Part shown: positions 24,957 through 34,023 of the stretch, piece after piece
How the letters are laid out: each line of letters opens with the position of its first letter
Position numbering within the stretch: position 1 is the first letter of the stretch
Assembly (NCBI RefSeq): GCF_026241895.1
Contig: NZ_JAPJIV010000007.1
Span: forward strand, 1-64,000
From: Pseudomonas sp. RIT-562
Lineage (GTDB): Bacteria > Pseudomonadota > Gammaproteobacteria > Pseudomonadales > Pseudomonadaceae
Reading direction: 5' to 3'
DNA length: 64,000 nucleotides
Translations under genes and position numbers: made by a program
The notes under the pieces: model-generated
What the model saw: only the letters and a program-made list of their open reading frames with translations
What the model was told of the DNA's origin: nothing
Databases searched by the model: none

Positions 24957-27900
24957 TCAGTCGAGTTCCAGTACCACCACGCGCTGTCCGGCGCGGACCG
25001 GCGAGCCCGGTTGCACGCGGACCTCGCGGACGATGCCGGGCATGGGCGCGAGCAGCGGAATTTCCATCTTCATCGACTCCAGAATCACCAGCACATCGCC
25101 GGCCTGAACCCGGTTGCCGGCCTCGACCTGCACCTGCCACAGGTTGCCGGCAATATGGCTGTCGACGCTCATTTCACCGCTGGCCAGCGCAGCGTCTTCG
25201 CTCACTTGCGGGGCCGGTTCATCACTGTCGAAATGCGCCTGGCCGCTGGCGATCCAGCGTTCGCGCTCGGCGTTGAACGCCCCTTGCTGTTGATTGCGAA
25301 ATGCCGCGATGCTGCCGGCTTCTTTCGCGAGAAAGTCCTGGTAGTCGGCGAGGTTCAGCTGGCTGTGCTCGATGTTCAGCTCGAAGCGACCCAGGGGGAA
25401 ATCCCGGCGTATGCGCAGCAGTTCGGCGGCGCTGACCGGGTAAAAGCGGATCTGGTCGAAGAAGCGCAGCAGCCATGGTTTGCCACCGAACGCGGCGACT
25501 TCGCGATAGCGGTTCCACATCTGCAAAGTACGACCGACGAACTGGTAACCGCCGGGGCCTTCCATGCCGTAGACGCACATGTAGGCACCGCCGATGCCCA
25601 CCGAGTTTTCCGCGGTCCAGGTGCGCGCGGGATTGTATTTGGTGGTCACCAGGCGATGGCGCGGGTCGAGCGGGGTGGCGACGGGAGCACCCAGGTACAC
25701 GTCGCCCAACCCCATCACCAGATAGCTGGCATCGAACACCGTGCGCTGCACTTCGTCTAGGTTGGGCAGGTCGTTGATACGACGAATGAACTCCAGGTTG
25801 CTCGGGCACCATGGTGCGTCCTTGCGCACGGTGGTCATGTATTTCTCGATAGCCAGCTGGCAGGCCGGATCGTCCCAGGACAATGGCAGATGGACGATGC
25901 GCGAGGGCACTTGCAGGTCCTTGGCGGCGCACACAGCGTCCCATTCCCCGGCGACGATGCCCAGCAGGTCGGCGAGAGGCAATTGCTCGGGTTGGTAGTG
26001 CACTTGCAGCGAGCGGATGCCCGGCGTCAGGTCGATCACGCCGTGCAGGTTTTTACCTTCCAGGGCTTGCATCAGGGCGTGGGCGCGGAAGCGCAGCACC
26101 AGGTCGAGCTCGGGGGCGCCGATTTCCAGGAGCAGATGGGTGTCGCCTGACAGTCGCGCAACCAGCTTCTTATCCCCGTCACCCAACTCCATCACAACAG
26201 GCGACACGATGCCCTGTGTGGCACCCCCCTGTAGGAGTGAGCCTGCTCGCGATGAAGTCGACGCGGTATCCGATCTGTCCTCATCACCAGGGCTAGTCCA
26301 TTTCAAGGCAAGCCTGCGGGCGGTCTGCAGATCAACCGGGTGGAACTGTACTCTGTCCCCGGCCTTGAGCTGGCCCAGCTGCCACAGGTCCGCCTCGATC
26401 ACCGTCACCGGGCACACGAAACCGCCGAGGCTCGGCCCGTCCGGCCCGAGAATCACCGGCATGTCCCCGGTAAAATCCACCGCGCCAATGGCATACGGAT
26501 TGTCGTGGATGTTCGACGGGTGCAAGCCCGCCTCGCCACCGTCGGCGCGCACCCATTCAGGCTTCGGCCCGATCAGGCGCACGCCGGTGCGGCTGGAATT
26601 GAAATGCACTTCCCACTGAGTCGCGAAGAACTTGCCGATGTAGTTTTCGGTGAAGTATTCCGGAGCGCCATGGGGGCCATAAATTACTCGGATCTGCCGA
26701 ACGGCAGGTAGCTCGGCGAGTTGTTCCTCAGGCAGCGTAATGCCCGTGCTGCGCTCGTTCAGGGCCGGCACGTGCAACACATCGCCAGCGCGCAATGCAC
26801 GACCGCCGTGGCCGCCAAACTGACCGAGGGTGAAGGTGCTTTTGCTGCCCAGGTACTCCGGCACCTGCAGCCCGCCCCGCAGGCATAGATAGCTGCGGGC
26901 ACCCGCGCCGGCGATAGTGCCGAGGTTCAGGGTGGATCCCGCCGTGATCAGCAGCGAAGTATTCATCGCAGCCGCTTCACCGTTCAGGGTCAGCGGAATC
27001 ACTGCCCCGGTGACCGCCACCACGGCGTCGCAATTGAAGCGCAGCAGCGGCCCGCTCATGGTGATTTCCAGGGCGGCGGCGCCTTCGTCGTTACCCAGCA
27101 GGAGGTTGCCCAGGCGCAACGCGCGACTGTCCATCGGCCCGGACGGCGGCACGCCCACGGCCCAGTAACCCAGACGTCCGGGATAGTCTTGCACGCTGGT
27201 CTGGGTACCGGCACTGAGCACTTCGAAAGTGTTGGCCTGATAGACCAGGTCTTCAAGGCAACGGGTCCATGGCTGGCCGCTGGCGAACGGTGCGTCGAGC
27301 AGGATCTGGCGCAAGTAGTCGCGGTTGGTTTCCACGCCGTACAGCAGGCTGTCGCCCAGGGCCTGATGCAGGCCGACGGCGGCTTCTTCGCGGCTGGGTG
27401 CCCAGCAGATGAGCTTGGCGATCATCGGGTCGAAGTAGGGTGGAATCTCGCAACCGGCTTCGACCCAGGTGTCGATCCGCAGGTGTTTGCCATCGGCGGC
27501 CGGGAAGTTCACGGCGGTGAGCAAGCCCGGGCTCGGTTGAAAGTCCCGGCCCGGATCTTCTGCATACAGCCGCGCCTGGATCGCGTGCCCCTGGGCCTGC
27601 AAACCGCGGCTCAACTCGCTCAGCGGCGGCAGGTCACCGGCCGCCAGTTCGATCATCCAGCGCACCAGATCGACGCCCCACACCTGCTCGGTGACGCCAT
27701 GTTCCACCTGCAGGCGGGTGTTCACTTCGAGAAAATAGAAACGCTGGTCGGCGCTGTCGAAGACAAATTCCACGGTGCCGGCGCTGCGATAGTTCACCGC
27801 CTTCGCCAGTTTGATTGCCGCTGCGCAGAGTTCCTCTGCCATGCCCTCGGGCAAGTTGGGCGCGGGGGTTTCTTCGAGGACCTTCTGGTTGCGCCGCTGC

Positions 27901-28589
27901 ACCGAGCAGTCGCGCACACCGAGCGCGATCACGTCCCCGCGACCGTCGCCGAACACCTGGACTTCCAGATGCCGGGCGCGCTGGATGTACTTCTCGATGA
28001 ACACCCCGGCGTCGCTGAAATTGTTCTGGCCCAAGCGTTTGACCGCTTCAAACGATTCACTCAACTCGGCGGCACTGCGGCAGACCCGCATGCCAATGCC
28101 GCCACCACCGGCAGTACTCTTGAGCATCACCGGGTAACCGACCTGTTTGCCGGCAAGCAGGGCGGCGTCGAGGCTGTCGAGCAGTTCGGTGCCTTCGAGC
28201 ATTGGCACGGCGTGCTCCCTGGCCAGGGCGCGCGCCGTGTGCTTGAGGCCGAACACCCGCAGTTGCTCGGGCGTGGGGCCGATGAAGGCGATGTCTGCCG
28301 CTTCACAGGCTTGCGCAAATGCGGCGTTTTCCGAAAGGAAGCCGTAGCCGGGATGAATCGCCGTGGCGCCACTGGCCTTGGCGATGGCGAGGATTTTCTC
28401 GACGACGAGATAGGTACCGGCGGCAGCGCCTTCACCCAGGCTGTGGGCTTCGTCTGCCTGCAGGATGTGCAGGCTGGCGGCATCGGCTTCGGAGTAAACG
28501 GCAACGCCCTTCACCTGTAGCTCGCGCAGGGTGCGCAGGATGCGACAGGCAATGGCGCCACGGTTGGCAATCAGGACTTTTTCGAACAT
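24957..28589 (-). CDS. Guanidine (urea) carboxylase, biotin-dependent
   Basis: 1210 aa from ATG 28589 (MFEKVLIANRGAIACRILRT). Order: biotin carboxylase (1-450, with TAGGGGIGM and KVLEETPAPNL), carboxyltransferase of AHS2 type (about 475-770, PSGPMDSRALRLGN), AHS1 type (about 810-1040), and a C-terminal biotinyl domain with ESMKMEIPL. Enzymes in ykkC-controlled operons with two DUF1989 genes were shown to prefer guanidine over urea, forming carboxyguanidine. Odd feature: a REP sequence (26231-26254) is translated in frame in the linker between AHS2 and AHS1 (SRAGSLLQGG). Confidence 0.92.
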   Translation of the reverse strand: MFEKVLIANRGAIACRILRTLRELQVKGVAVYSEADAASLHILQADEAHSLGEGAAAGTYLVVEKILAIAKASGATAIHPGYGFLSENAAFAQACEAADIAFIGPTPEQLRVFGLKHTARALAREHAVPMLEGTELLDSLDAALLAGKQVGYPVMLKSTAGGGGIGMRVCRSAAELSESFEAVKRLGQNNFSDAGVFIEKYIQRARHLEVQVFGDGRGDVIALGVRDCSVQRRNQKVLEETPAPNLPEGMAEELCAAAIKLAKAVNYRSAGTVEFVFDSADQRFYFLEVNTRLQVEHGVTEQVWGVDLVRWMIELAAGDLPPLSELSRGLQAQGHAIQARLYAEDPGRDFQPSPGLLTAVNFPAADGKHLRIDTWVEAGCEIPPYFDPMIAKLICWAPSREEAAVGLHQALGDSLLYGVETNRDYLRQILLDAPFASGQPWTRCLEDLVYQANTFEVLSAGTQTSVQDYPGRLGYWAVGVPPSGPMDSRALRLGNLLLGNDEGAAALEITMSGPLLRFNCDAVVAVTGAVIPLTLNGEAAAMNTSLLITAGSTLNLGTIAGAGARSYLCLRGGLQVPEYLGSKSTFTLGQFGGHGGRALRAGDVLHVPALNERSTGITLPEEQLAELPAVRQIRVIYGPHGAPEYFTENYIGKFFATQWEVHFNSSRTGVRLIGPKPEWVRADGGEAGLHPSNIHDNPYAIGAVDFTGDMPVILGPDGPSLGGFVCPVTVIEADLWQLGQLKAGDRVQFHPVDLQTARRLALKWTSPGDEDRSDTASTSSRAGSLLQGGATQGIVSPVVMELGDGDKKLVARLSGDTHLLLEIGAPELDLVLRFRAHALMQALEGKNLHGVIDLTPGIRSLQVHYQPEQLPLADLLGIVAGEWDAVCAAKDLQVPSRIVHLPLSWDDPACQLAIEKYMTTVRKDAPWCPSNLEFIRRINDLPNLDEVQRTVFDASYLVMGLGDVYLGAPVATPLDPRHRLVTTKYNPARTWTAENSVGIGGAYMCVYGMEGPGGYQFVGRTLQMWNRYREVAAFGGKPWLLRFFDQIRFYPVSAAELLRIRRDFPLGRFELNIEHSQLNLADYQDFLAKEAGSIAAFRNQQQGAFNAERERWIASGQAHFDSDEPAPQVSEDAALASGEMSVDSHIAGNLWQVQVEAGNRVQAGDVLVILESMKMEIPLLAPMPGIVREVRVQPGSPVRAGQRVVVLELD
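26231..26254. repeat. REP inside the carboxylase coding sequence
   Basis: gtaggagtgagcctgctcgc is the same REP arm as at 5981 and 36001, but lies inside an open reading frame with no stop and no frame change. It is a single arm. Confidence 0.85.
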
Positions 28590-28692
28590 GGCAAACCCCT
28601 GGAGGGGATGCGGGCCGTCCCGCAGTTTTTCGACAGGCGCCGGGGTCGTCCCCGACGGCAGAATCAATTCTCTTCAGAGCACCGATGATTCA

Positions 28693-28782
28693 CTGTGGAG
28701 CGGGCTTGCTCGCGAAAGCGTTCTGGCTGACAAGTCAATATCGACTGGCATGGCCTCTTCGCGAGCAAGCCCGCTCCCACAG
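28693..28782. repeat. REP inverted pair within the operon
   Basis: Arms starting ctgtggagcgggcttgctcg (28693) and ending ccgctcccacag (28782), between the DUF1989 gene and the carboxylase gene; may protect or separate operon segments. Confidence 0.9.
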
Positions 28783-28871
28783 TAGGGTTCAACGGTGTTC
28801 CGGAGATTTCAGGCACTGACCCGACCGTGCCTGGCACAGGGCGAACAGCCATTTGCGCAACCGCGCCATTT

Positions 28872-29513
28872 TCAGTTCCATACCAGCACCTGCGCAGGAG
28901 TAGGGTTGTAGGCGTTGCATGGGTTGTTCAGTTGCGGGCAGTTGGAAATCAGCATGATCACGTCCATTTCCGCCCGCAGTTCGACGTACTTGCCCGGCGC
29001 TGAAATGCCGTCTGCGAAGGTCAAGCCGCCGTCCGCCGTGACTGGCACATTCATGAAGAAATTGATGTTCGGGCCGATGTCGCCCTTGCCCAGTCGACCG
29101 TCGTGGGCGCAGGCGCGCAGGTAGTTGTCGCGGCAGCTGTGCATGTAGCGTTTTTCCAGGGCGTAGCGCACGGTGTTGCTCTCTTGCGCGCAGGCGCCGC
29201 CGAGGGTGTCGTGCCGGCCGCAGGTGTCGGCGACGATGGTCAGCATCGGTTTGCCGAGGTTGGAATACAGCACGCTGCCGGTGCCCAGGTAGACGCTGTT
29301 CTGCCGGCGCAAAGTGCGCTGCACGTCGTAACGCTCTCTGGGGTTGGCGAGGCTGTAGAACAGGGTGTCGACGGCCTGGTTTCCCTCAAGGTCAAGAATG
29401 CGCAGGGTCTGGCCGGCCTTGACCTCCAGCAGGAAGGGTTCGCCGGCCGGGATGGTGGCACGGTACGCCGCGGTTTCGGGCAGGTGTTGCGCAGTGGCGA
29501 TAGCGAGTGACAT
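28872..29513 (-). CDS. Carboxyguanidine deiminase subunit (DUF1989, UAAP2)
   Basis: 213 aa. DUF1989 features: [20 protein letters not shown], then [19 protein letters not shown] and [10 protein letters not shown]. Formerly 'urea amidolyase associated protein 2'. It pairs with the next DUF1989 protein; the heteromer (CgdAB) deiminates carboxyguanidine to allophanate, linking the carboxylase with AtzF. Histidine/cysteine residues in CGRHD are probable metal ligands. Gene order and riboswitch support this role more than the old urea annotation. Confidence 0.85.
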   Translation of the reverse strand: MSLAIATAQHLPETAAYRATIPAGEPFLLEVKAGQTLRILDLEGNQAVDTLFYSLANPRERYDVQRTLRRQNSVYLGTGSVLYSNLGKPMLTIVADTCGRHDTLGGACAQESNTVRYALEKRYMHSCRDNYLRACAHDGRLGKGDIGPNINFFMNVPVTADGGLTFADGISAPGKYVELRAEMDVIMLISNCPQLNNPCNAYNPTPAQVLVWN

Positions 29514-29524
29514 GGCAGCGATCC

Positions 29525-30250
29525 TCAGGCGAACAGGCGGTCGGTGTTGATGAAGCCGCGCTCGTTTTCCGGGCGCGAGGTGCGGCAGTGCTCGGCGACG
29601 CTGGCGTCGGCGTGCATCCAGCTGAGCTTCAGGGGTTTGGGCGCATAGTCCGGCGCCGGGTCCAGCGGATGTTGCAGGGCGGTCAGCACTACCAGGGTGT
29701 CCATGGGGGCGTACAGTTCGATGTAGTCACCGGCTTTGGAATTGCCTTCGACGAAGTGAAAGCTCCCGGTCTCGTCGACGTTGACCCGGCTGAACAGGTT
29801 GAGGGTCATCAGCAGGTCGGACAGGCCCAGTCCCCACTTGCCCAGCTCCACCAACAGGTTGTCGGTACCGTTGCGGAAGAAACCGTTGCGCAATTCCTGA
29901 TAGCGTCCGGCGCCGTACTTTTGCGCGACTTCTTCAGCGCACAGCACGCCGCCGAGGCTGTCGCTCCAGCCGCAGGTGTCGGCCGTGATGGCGGCCAGTA
30001 CGCGACCCATGTCCGAATACAGGCAATGGCCGCTGGTGAGCTTGGCGGTGTGTTGGCACTTGAGGCTGTCGGGCAGGTTCAGGCGCTCGGTCTTCTCGTT
30101 GGCGTTGAGCAGCGTCAGGCTGACGTTGGCGCCGCCGCGCAGGTCGGTCAGGCGCAGCAGTTGTTCGCGCTTGAGGATGAACGAGCGATGACCACCACCG
30201 GGCAGGGTTTCTTCGGCGAACACGGGGAACAGTTGAGTCGAATCAGTCAT
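29525..30250 (-). CDS. Carboxyguanidine deiminase subunit (DUF1989, UAAP1)
   Basis: 241 aa from ATG 30250 ([20 protein letters not shown]) with agagga upstream. Same fold as its neighbour: [51 protein letters not shown]. The CGWSD site lacks the His seen in the partner's CGRHD, so the two subunits are not equivalent. Formerly UAAP1. Twelve bases separate it from the next gene. Confidence 0.85.
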   Translation of the reverse strand: MTDSTQLFPVFAEETLPGGGHRSFILKREQLLRLTDLRGGANVSLTLLNANEKTERLNLPDSLKCQHTAKLTSGHCLYSDMGRVLAAITADTCGWSDSLGGVLCAEEVAQKYGAGRYQELRNGFFRNGTDNLLVELGKWGLGLSDLLMTLNLFSRVNVDETGSFHFVEGNSKAGDYIELYAPMDTLVVLTALQHPLDPAPDYAPKPLKLSWMHADASVAEHCRTSRPENERGFINTDRLFA

Positions 30251-30262
30251 GGGCAATTTCCT

Positions 30263-31051
30263 CTAAGCGATACGGAGCGTGCCTGCCAGCGTGGCCGGCA
30301 GAGCGTCGACGGCGGCGCGCTGGACGCGGCGGTCGCTGTTCAAAGGGATGTCGTAGGTAATGCGTGCGCCATAGGCACCGGGGGCGTGAGGGTCGACGCG
30401 AACCTTGTCGAACACCAGCAAACGAGTGCCGAGGCTGAAGCCTTCGGACAGGTCGTGGGTGACCATGAACACCGTCAGTTGCGTCTCGCGCCACAGCCCC
30501 AGCAACAGGCTGTGCATGTCCTTGCGGATGCCGGGGTCGAGGGCGCCGAAGGGTTCGTCGAGCAGCAACACCCGAGGCTTCATGATCAGTGCCTGGGCGA
30601 TGGCCAGCCGTTGTTGCATGCCGCCGGACAACTGCGCCGGGTACTTGTCCAGCGAGTGACCGAGGCCAACCTTGTGCAGCAACACTGACGCCTGTTCGCG
30701 GGCATCCTTCTTGGCGCTGCCGAACAGGCGCCCGAGCAATGGCGAGCGCGGCAGTTCGAGGCCGAGTGCAACGTTGTCCAGCACGGTCAAATGCGGGAAC
30801 ACCGAGTAACGCTGGAACACCACACCACGGCTCGAATCCGGTTCGCCGGCCAGGGCCTGGCCATCGAGCAGGATCTCGCCGCGACTGGCGCGCTCCTGAC
30901 CGAGCAGCAGGCGCAGGAAGGTCGATTTGCCGCAACCCGATGCGCCGACCAGGGTGCAGAATTCACCCTCGTTGACGTTGAGGTTCAGGCCTTCGAGCAC
31001 CACCTGGTCGGCGTATTGCTGCCAGACGTTTTTCACGCTGATAAAACTCAT
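30263..31051 (-). CDS. ABC importer ATPase (guanidine operon)
   Basis: 262 aa from ATG 31051. Walker A GASGCGKST, Q-loop, signature LSGGMQQRLAIAQAL, Walker B VLLLDEPFGALD and switch His (MVTHDLSEG). It is of the nitrate/taurine (NitT/TauT) type. Start overlaps the permease stop (ATGA). It energises uptake of guanidine or a related compound. Confidence 0.92.
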   Translation of the reverse strand: MSFISVKNVWQQYADQVVLEGLNLNVNEGEFCTLVGASGCGKSTFLRLLLGQERASRGEILLDGQALAGEPDSSRGVVFQRYSVFPHLTVLDNVALGLELPRSPLLGRLFGSAKKDAREQASVLLHKVGLGHSLDKYPAQLSGGMQQRLAIAQALIMKPRVLLLDEPFGALDPGIRKDMHSLLLGLWRETQLTVFMVTHDLSEGFSLGTRLLVFDKVRVDPHAPGAYGARITYDIPLNSDRRVQRAAVDALPATLAGTLRIA

Positions 31052-31863
31052 GCCCGTGCTCCTTCGTACCAGGGGAAAGCACGCTGGGTCAGGCGCTTGA
31101 GCCCCCAGTCCATCAGCCAGGCGAGCAGGGTGATCCACACCACGTAGGGCAGGATCACGTCCATCGCCAGGTAGCGACGCACGAGGAAAATGCGGTAGCC
31201 GAGGCCGTCGGTGGAGGCGATGGCTTCGGCGGCGATCAGGAACAACCAGGCCGAGCCGAGCATCAGCCGCAAGGAGATCAGCAGGCGCGGCAGCAATTGC
31301 GGGAGCACCACCCGCAGCATCAGAGTCCAAGTCGAAGCGCCCAGGGTCTGGGCCTTGATCAGCAGTTCCACGGGAATTTCCCGAGCGCGCTGTTCCAGGT
31401 CGCGGGCCAGGCAGGGCGTGATGCCGATAACGATCAGCATCACCTTGGACAGCTCGCCAAGCCCGAAGACGATGAACAGAATCGGCAGGATCGCCAGCGG
31501 CGGCACCATCGACAGCACCGTCAGCAGGGGCGACAACGGCGCCCCGAACAGCGGCAAAGTCCCGGCGGCGATACCCAGGCACAGGCCGGCCAGCGCGCTG
31601 ATGCCCAGGCCGATGGCCAGGCGGCGCAAGCTGGAAGCCGTGTCCTGCCACAGCAGGTAGTCCCCGGTGCGGCTATCGGCGTTGAACGCCAGGCGTTTCA
31701 CCGCGTCGGTCATCTGTACGGCGCTGGGCAGCAGCTTGTCGTTGGGGTTATCCGCCAGGCGCTCGGCCGAGCCCATGAAGTAGGCGAACAGCACCAGGGC
31801 GAACGGCAGGATCACCAGCAGCAGGCGACTCGGGCGGTCCGGGTGACGATTGATCAGGCGCAT
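31048..31863 (-). CDS. ABC importer permease (guanidine operon)
   Basis: 271 aa with about six membrane segments. The EAA-type loop for the ATPase is in LIKAQTLGASTWTLMLRVVLPQ. NitT/TauT type like its neighbours. Fifteen bases downstream of the binding-protein gene. Confidence 0.9.
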   Translation of the reverse strand: MRLINRHPDRPSRLLLVILPFALVLFAYFMGSAERLADNPNDKLLPSAVQMTDAVKRLAFNADSRTGDYLLWQDTASSLRRLAIGLGISALAGLCLGIAAGTLPLFGAPLSPLLTVLSMVPPLAILPILFIVFGLGELSKVMLIVIGITPCLARDLEQRAREIPVELLIKAQTLGASTWTLMLRVVLPQLLPRLLISLRLMLGSAWLFLIAAEAIASTDGLGYRIFLVRRYLAMDVILPYVVWITLLAWLMDWGLKRLTQRAFPWYEGARA

Positions 31864-31878
31864 GGCCAGTCCTCCTGA

Positions 31879-32946
31879 TTACAGCTTGGCGTCGGCGGCC
31901 ATCTGTACGTAGGTCGGGTCGAAACGCAGCTTGAGATTGCCCTTGTCGCCGCTGGTCACACCGTTGGCGAAGGCCATGCCGACGGCGCTGGTGTCCTTCG
32001 CGCCTTCGCCAAGCAAGCCATGCTGGAAGGAGAATTCGGCGACCTTGCGCATGGTCTCCGGCAGTTGTTTGCTGGTGGCGAAGTCGAGCGCTTCGCGCGG
32101 CGTGGCGAACAATTTGGTGGTGTCCAGTTGCGCCTGGAAACCGGCCAGGTCAGTGCCCGACGCTTTGGCCATATGTTCAAGCGCGGAGTTACCTGCGGCG
32201 TTGTTCCCGTTCATCAACTCGACCACTTCGAACCAGGCACCTGTCAGTGCCTTGCCCAGGGCCGGGTTGTCTTTGAGGGTGGCGCTGTTGACGACCATCA
32301 TGTCCATGATCTCGCCGGGGATCTGGCTGGAATTGAATACCTCGCTCACGCCGGGCTTGGCCTTGATGTCCGAGAGCATCGGGTTCCAGGTGGTCACGGC
32401 GGTGACCTGGTCGGTGTTGAAGGCTGCGGAGATATCGGCATCGGAGGTGTTGACCACTTTCAGGTCTTTCTCGGTCAAGTCCACCGAGTCCAGCGCGCGG
32501 GCCAGCAGGTAGTGGGACACCGACAGCTCGACCAGGTTGACGTCCATGCCCTTGAGGTCGCTGACTTGCTTGCCTGCGCCCTTGAGCACGATGCCGTCGT
32601 TGCCGTTGGAGAAGTCGCTGACGATCAGCGCGGTGCTGTCGACGCCGCCGGCGGCCGGGATGGTCAGCGCGTCCATGTTGGTCATGGTGCAGCCGTCGAA
32701 CTGGCCGGCGGTGTACTGATTGATGGATTCGACATAGTCGTTGAGCTGCACCACATCGATCGTGATGCCGTACTTCTTCGCCCATTTATCGACGATGCCC
32801 TGGCTGCCTGCGTATTCCCAGGGCATCCAGCCGGCGTAGATGGTCCAGCAGACGCTGAAGTGGTCTTTTTGCGCGGCCTGGGACGAGAAGCTCACGACGG
32901 CTGCGAAGGCAGCGGCGAGCAGGGCGGGTAAACGGGGCTGGGACAT
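31879..32946 (-). CDS. Periplasmic binding protein of guanidine/urea-type ABC importer
   Basis: 355 aa. Signal peptide MSQPRLPALLAAAFAAVVSF ending SSQAAQ; mature start KDHFSVCWTIYAGWMPWEYA, typical of the 'putative urea ABC transporter' family linked to ykkC RNAs. First gene after the riboswitch; its ribosome-binding site (actggagaa) is complementary to a segment of the aptamer. Confidence 0.88.
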   Translation of the reverse strand: MSQPRLPALLAAAFAAVVSFSSQAAQKDHFSVCWTIYAGWMPWEYAGSQGIVDKWAKKYGITIDVVQLNDYVESINQYTAGQFDGCTMTNMDALTIPAAGGVDSTALIVSDFSNGNDGIVLKGAGKQVSDLKGMDVNLVELSVSHYLLARALDSVDLTEKDLKVVNTSDADISAAFNTDQVTAVTTWNPMLSDIKAKPGVSEVFNSSQIPGEIMDMMVVNSATLKDNPALGKALTGAWFEVVELMNGNNAAGNSALEHMAKASGTDLAGFQAQLDTTKLFATPREALDFATSKQLPETMRKVAEFSFQHGLLGEGAKDTSAVGMAFANGVTSGDKGNLKLRFDPTYVQMAADAKL

Positions 32947-32954
32947 GGGTGGTT

Positions 32955-32964
32955 CTCCAGTTGA
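32955..32964 (-). promoter_or_regulatory. Ribosome-binding site paired with aptamer segment
   Basis: On the transcript this reads tcaactggag and contains the GGAG of the binding-protein gene. It is a perfect complement of ctccagttga in the aptamer (33043-33052). That fits a switch in which guanidine binding frees the ribosome-binding site. Confidence 0.6.
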
Positions 32965-33004
32965 TCAAGGGCGGACAGGAAGGCAACGCGGCACCGCGCG
33001 AACG

Positions 33005-33106
33005 GTGGCTTGTCTCCCGGGCTTTTGTCCCGCCGTGTAACCTCAACTGGAGGTCGCCAACTCTCGGACCAGTCACTCGCCGTAGCGAGCCGGAACCCTA
33101 GTCAGC
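33005..33106 (-). ncRNA. Guanidine-I (ykkC) riboswitch
   Basis: The transcript side contains the conserved blocks of the class: ctagggttccgg, ctggtccgagag, and acggcgggacaaaagcccgg followed by gaga. These nearly match the ykkC consensus. It lies 60 bases before the ABC importer gene and controls the whole guanidine operon. Guanidine turns such operons on. Confidence 0.93.
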
Positions 33107-33375
33107 CATTGCAAATTGTGGTGCCGCGAACCGGTGATTGACTCCTGCACAGGTTTGTTAAAGCGAGAGGCGTGCCAAGTCGGCCGGAGCGCTCTGGGAC
33201 GGGGTTTTGCAAGATATATATTCAGGGCATGGGAGTCGGGCACGCATTGTGATGGTGCAGCCGTGCACTGCAATGGCGCCGATCAGGGGGCAGAAAGATG
33301 AATAACCTTTCATCGGCGAGATGTTTCAACGTATTGCGAGACCGCACCAGATTCCGGAATCGATGTCTGATCTAT

Positions 33376-33402
33376 CGACAGTCACCGAATAATTGACTGT
33401 CG
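33376..33402. promoter_or_regulatory. 9-bp inverted repeat before the lipoprotein gene
   Basis: cgacagtca/tgactgtcg with a 9-base spacer, about 48 bases before the start codon. Could be an operator or a 5' hairpin. Confidence 0.35.
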
Positions 33403-33449
33403 CCTGCCAGCGTCGCTGGTATGGCTCACTCGCGGTCCAGGAGGCCGCC

Positions 33450-33890
33450 ATGCTCTCTCGAATAAAACGCCGAATTCTTCTGATTGCTGTATTGGGATTA
33501 TCTCTGGGCGCATGCGTGCCTTATTCCGATGGAGGAGCCAGCTACTACAGTTCCGAGGTCTATACCTCGCCCGCGCCTGCCTATTATTCCGGCGGCACCT
33601 ACTACTCGGGCGGCGCTGGTTATTACACCCAGCCACGCAGGTACTACGCGCCACCTGCACGTTATTACCAGCCGACTCCGCGGTACTACTACCAACCGCG
33701 GGTCTATCAACCGGCTCCGCGTTATTACCACTCTTCACCGCGAGCCGATTATCGGGCTCATCAGAACCAGCGCTGGGACGGGCGCAATCGCGGCGGCAGC
33801 AATAATGACTATCGCGGGGGCGGACGCCACGGCGGGCGAGGCGATCATAATGGTCGCGGTGATCACGATGGCCGGGGTGGCCGCCGATAA
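33450..33890 (+). CDS. Tyr-rich repetitive lipoprotein
   Basis: 146 aa from ATG 33450 after caggagg. Lipobox LSLGAC at residues 17-22. The mature protein has irregular repeats of RYY-x(3-5)-P (RYYAPPARYYQPTPRYYYQP) and then an Arg/Gly/Asp/His tail with GRGDHNGRGDHDGRGG. It is low-complexity and probably disordered. No family with known function recognised. It is flanked by an inverted repeat upstream and a REP pair downstream. Confidence 0.7.
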   Translation: MLSRIKRRILLIAVLGLSLGACVPYSDGGASYYSSEVYTSPAPAYYSGGTYYSGGAGYYTQPRRYYAPPARYYQPTPRYYYQPRVYQPAPRYYHSSPRADYRAHQNQRWDGRNRGGSNNDYRGGGRHGGRGDHNGRGDHDGRGGRR

Positions 33891-33910
33891 GTATCACGAG
33901 GCGGATAAAC

Positions 33911-34001
33911 CTGTGGGAGTGAGCCTGCTCGCGATAGCGGTGTACCAGATGGCATCAATTGCGTCTGATACACCCAATCGCGAGCAGGCTCGCTCCCACA
34001 G
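33911..34001. repeat. REP inverted pair
   Basis: Arms ctgtgggagtgagcctgctc (33911) and gagcaggctcgctcccacag (ends 34001), between convergent genes. Confidence 0.92.
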
Positions 34002-34023
34002 TCGGTTCAGAGTTCCAATAATC

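Larger units (their letters stand above)
32947..33449. other. Intergenic region with riboswitch and palindrome
   Basis: About 500 bases. The left part (32947-33106) is the riboswitch leader. The right part holds a 9-bp inverted repeat (33376-33402) before the Tyr-rich lipoprotein gene. I see no gene between. Confidence 0.6.

Noticed and set aside
24930..25140. N-terminal extension of allophanate hydrolase by 70 residues
   Set aside because: The extension overlaps the biotinyl domain coding region in another frame and lacks a ribosome-binding site.
27189..28520. 443-aa open frame antisense to the carboxylase
   Set aside because: Shadow of the biotin carboxylase codons; no ribosome-binding site or family features.
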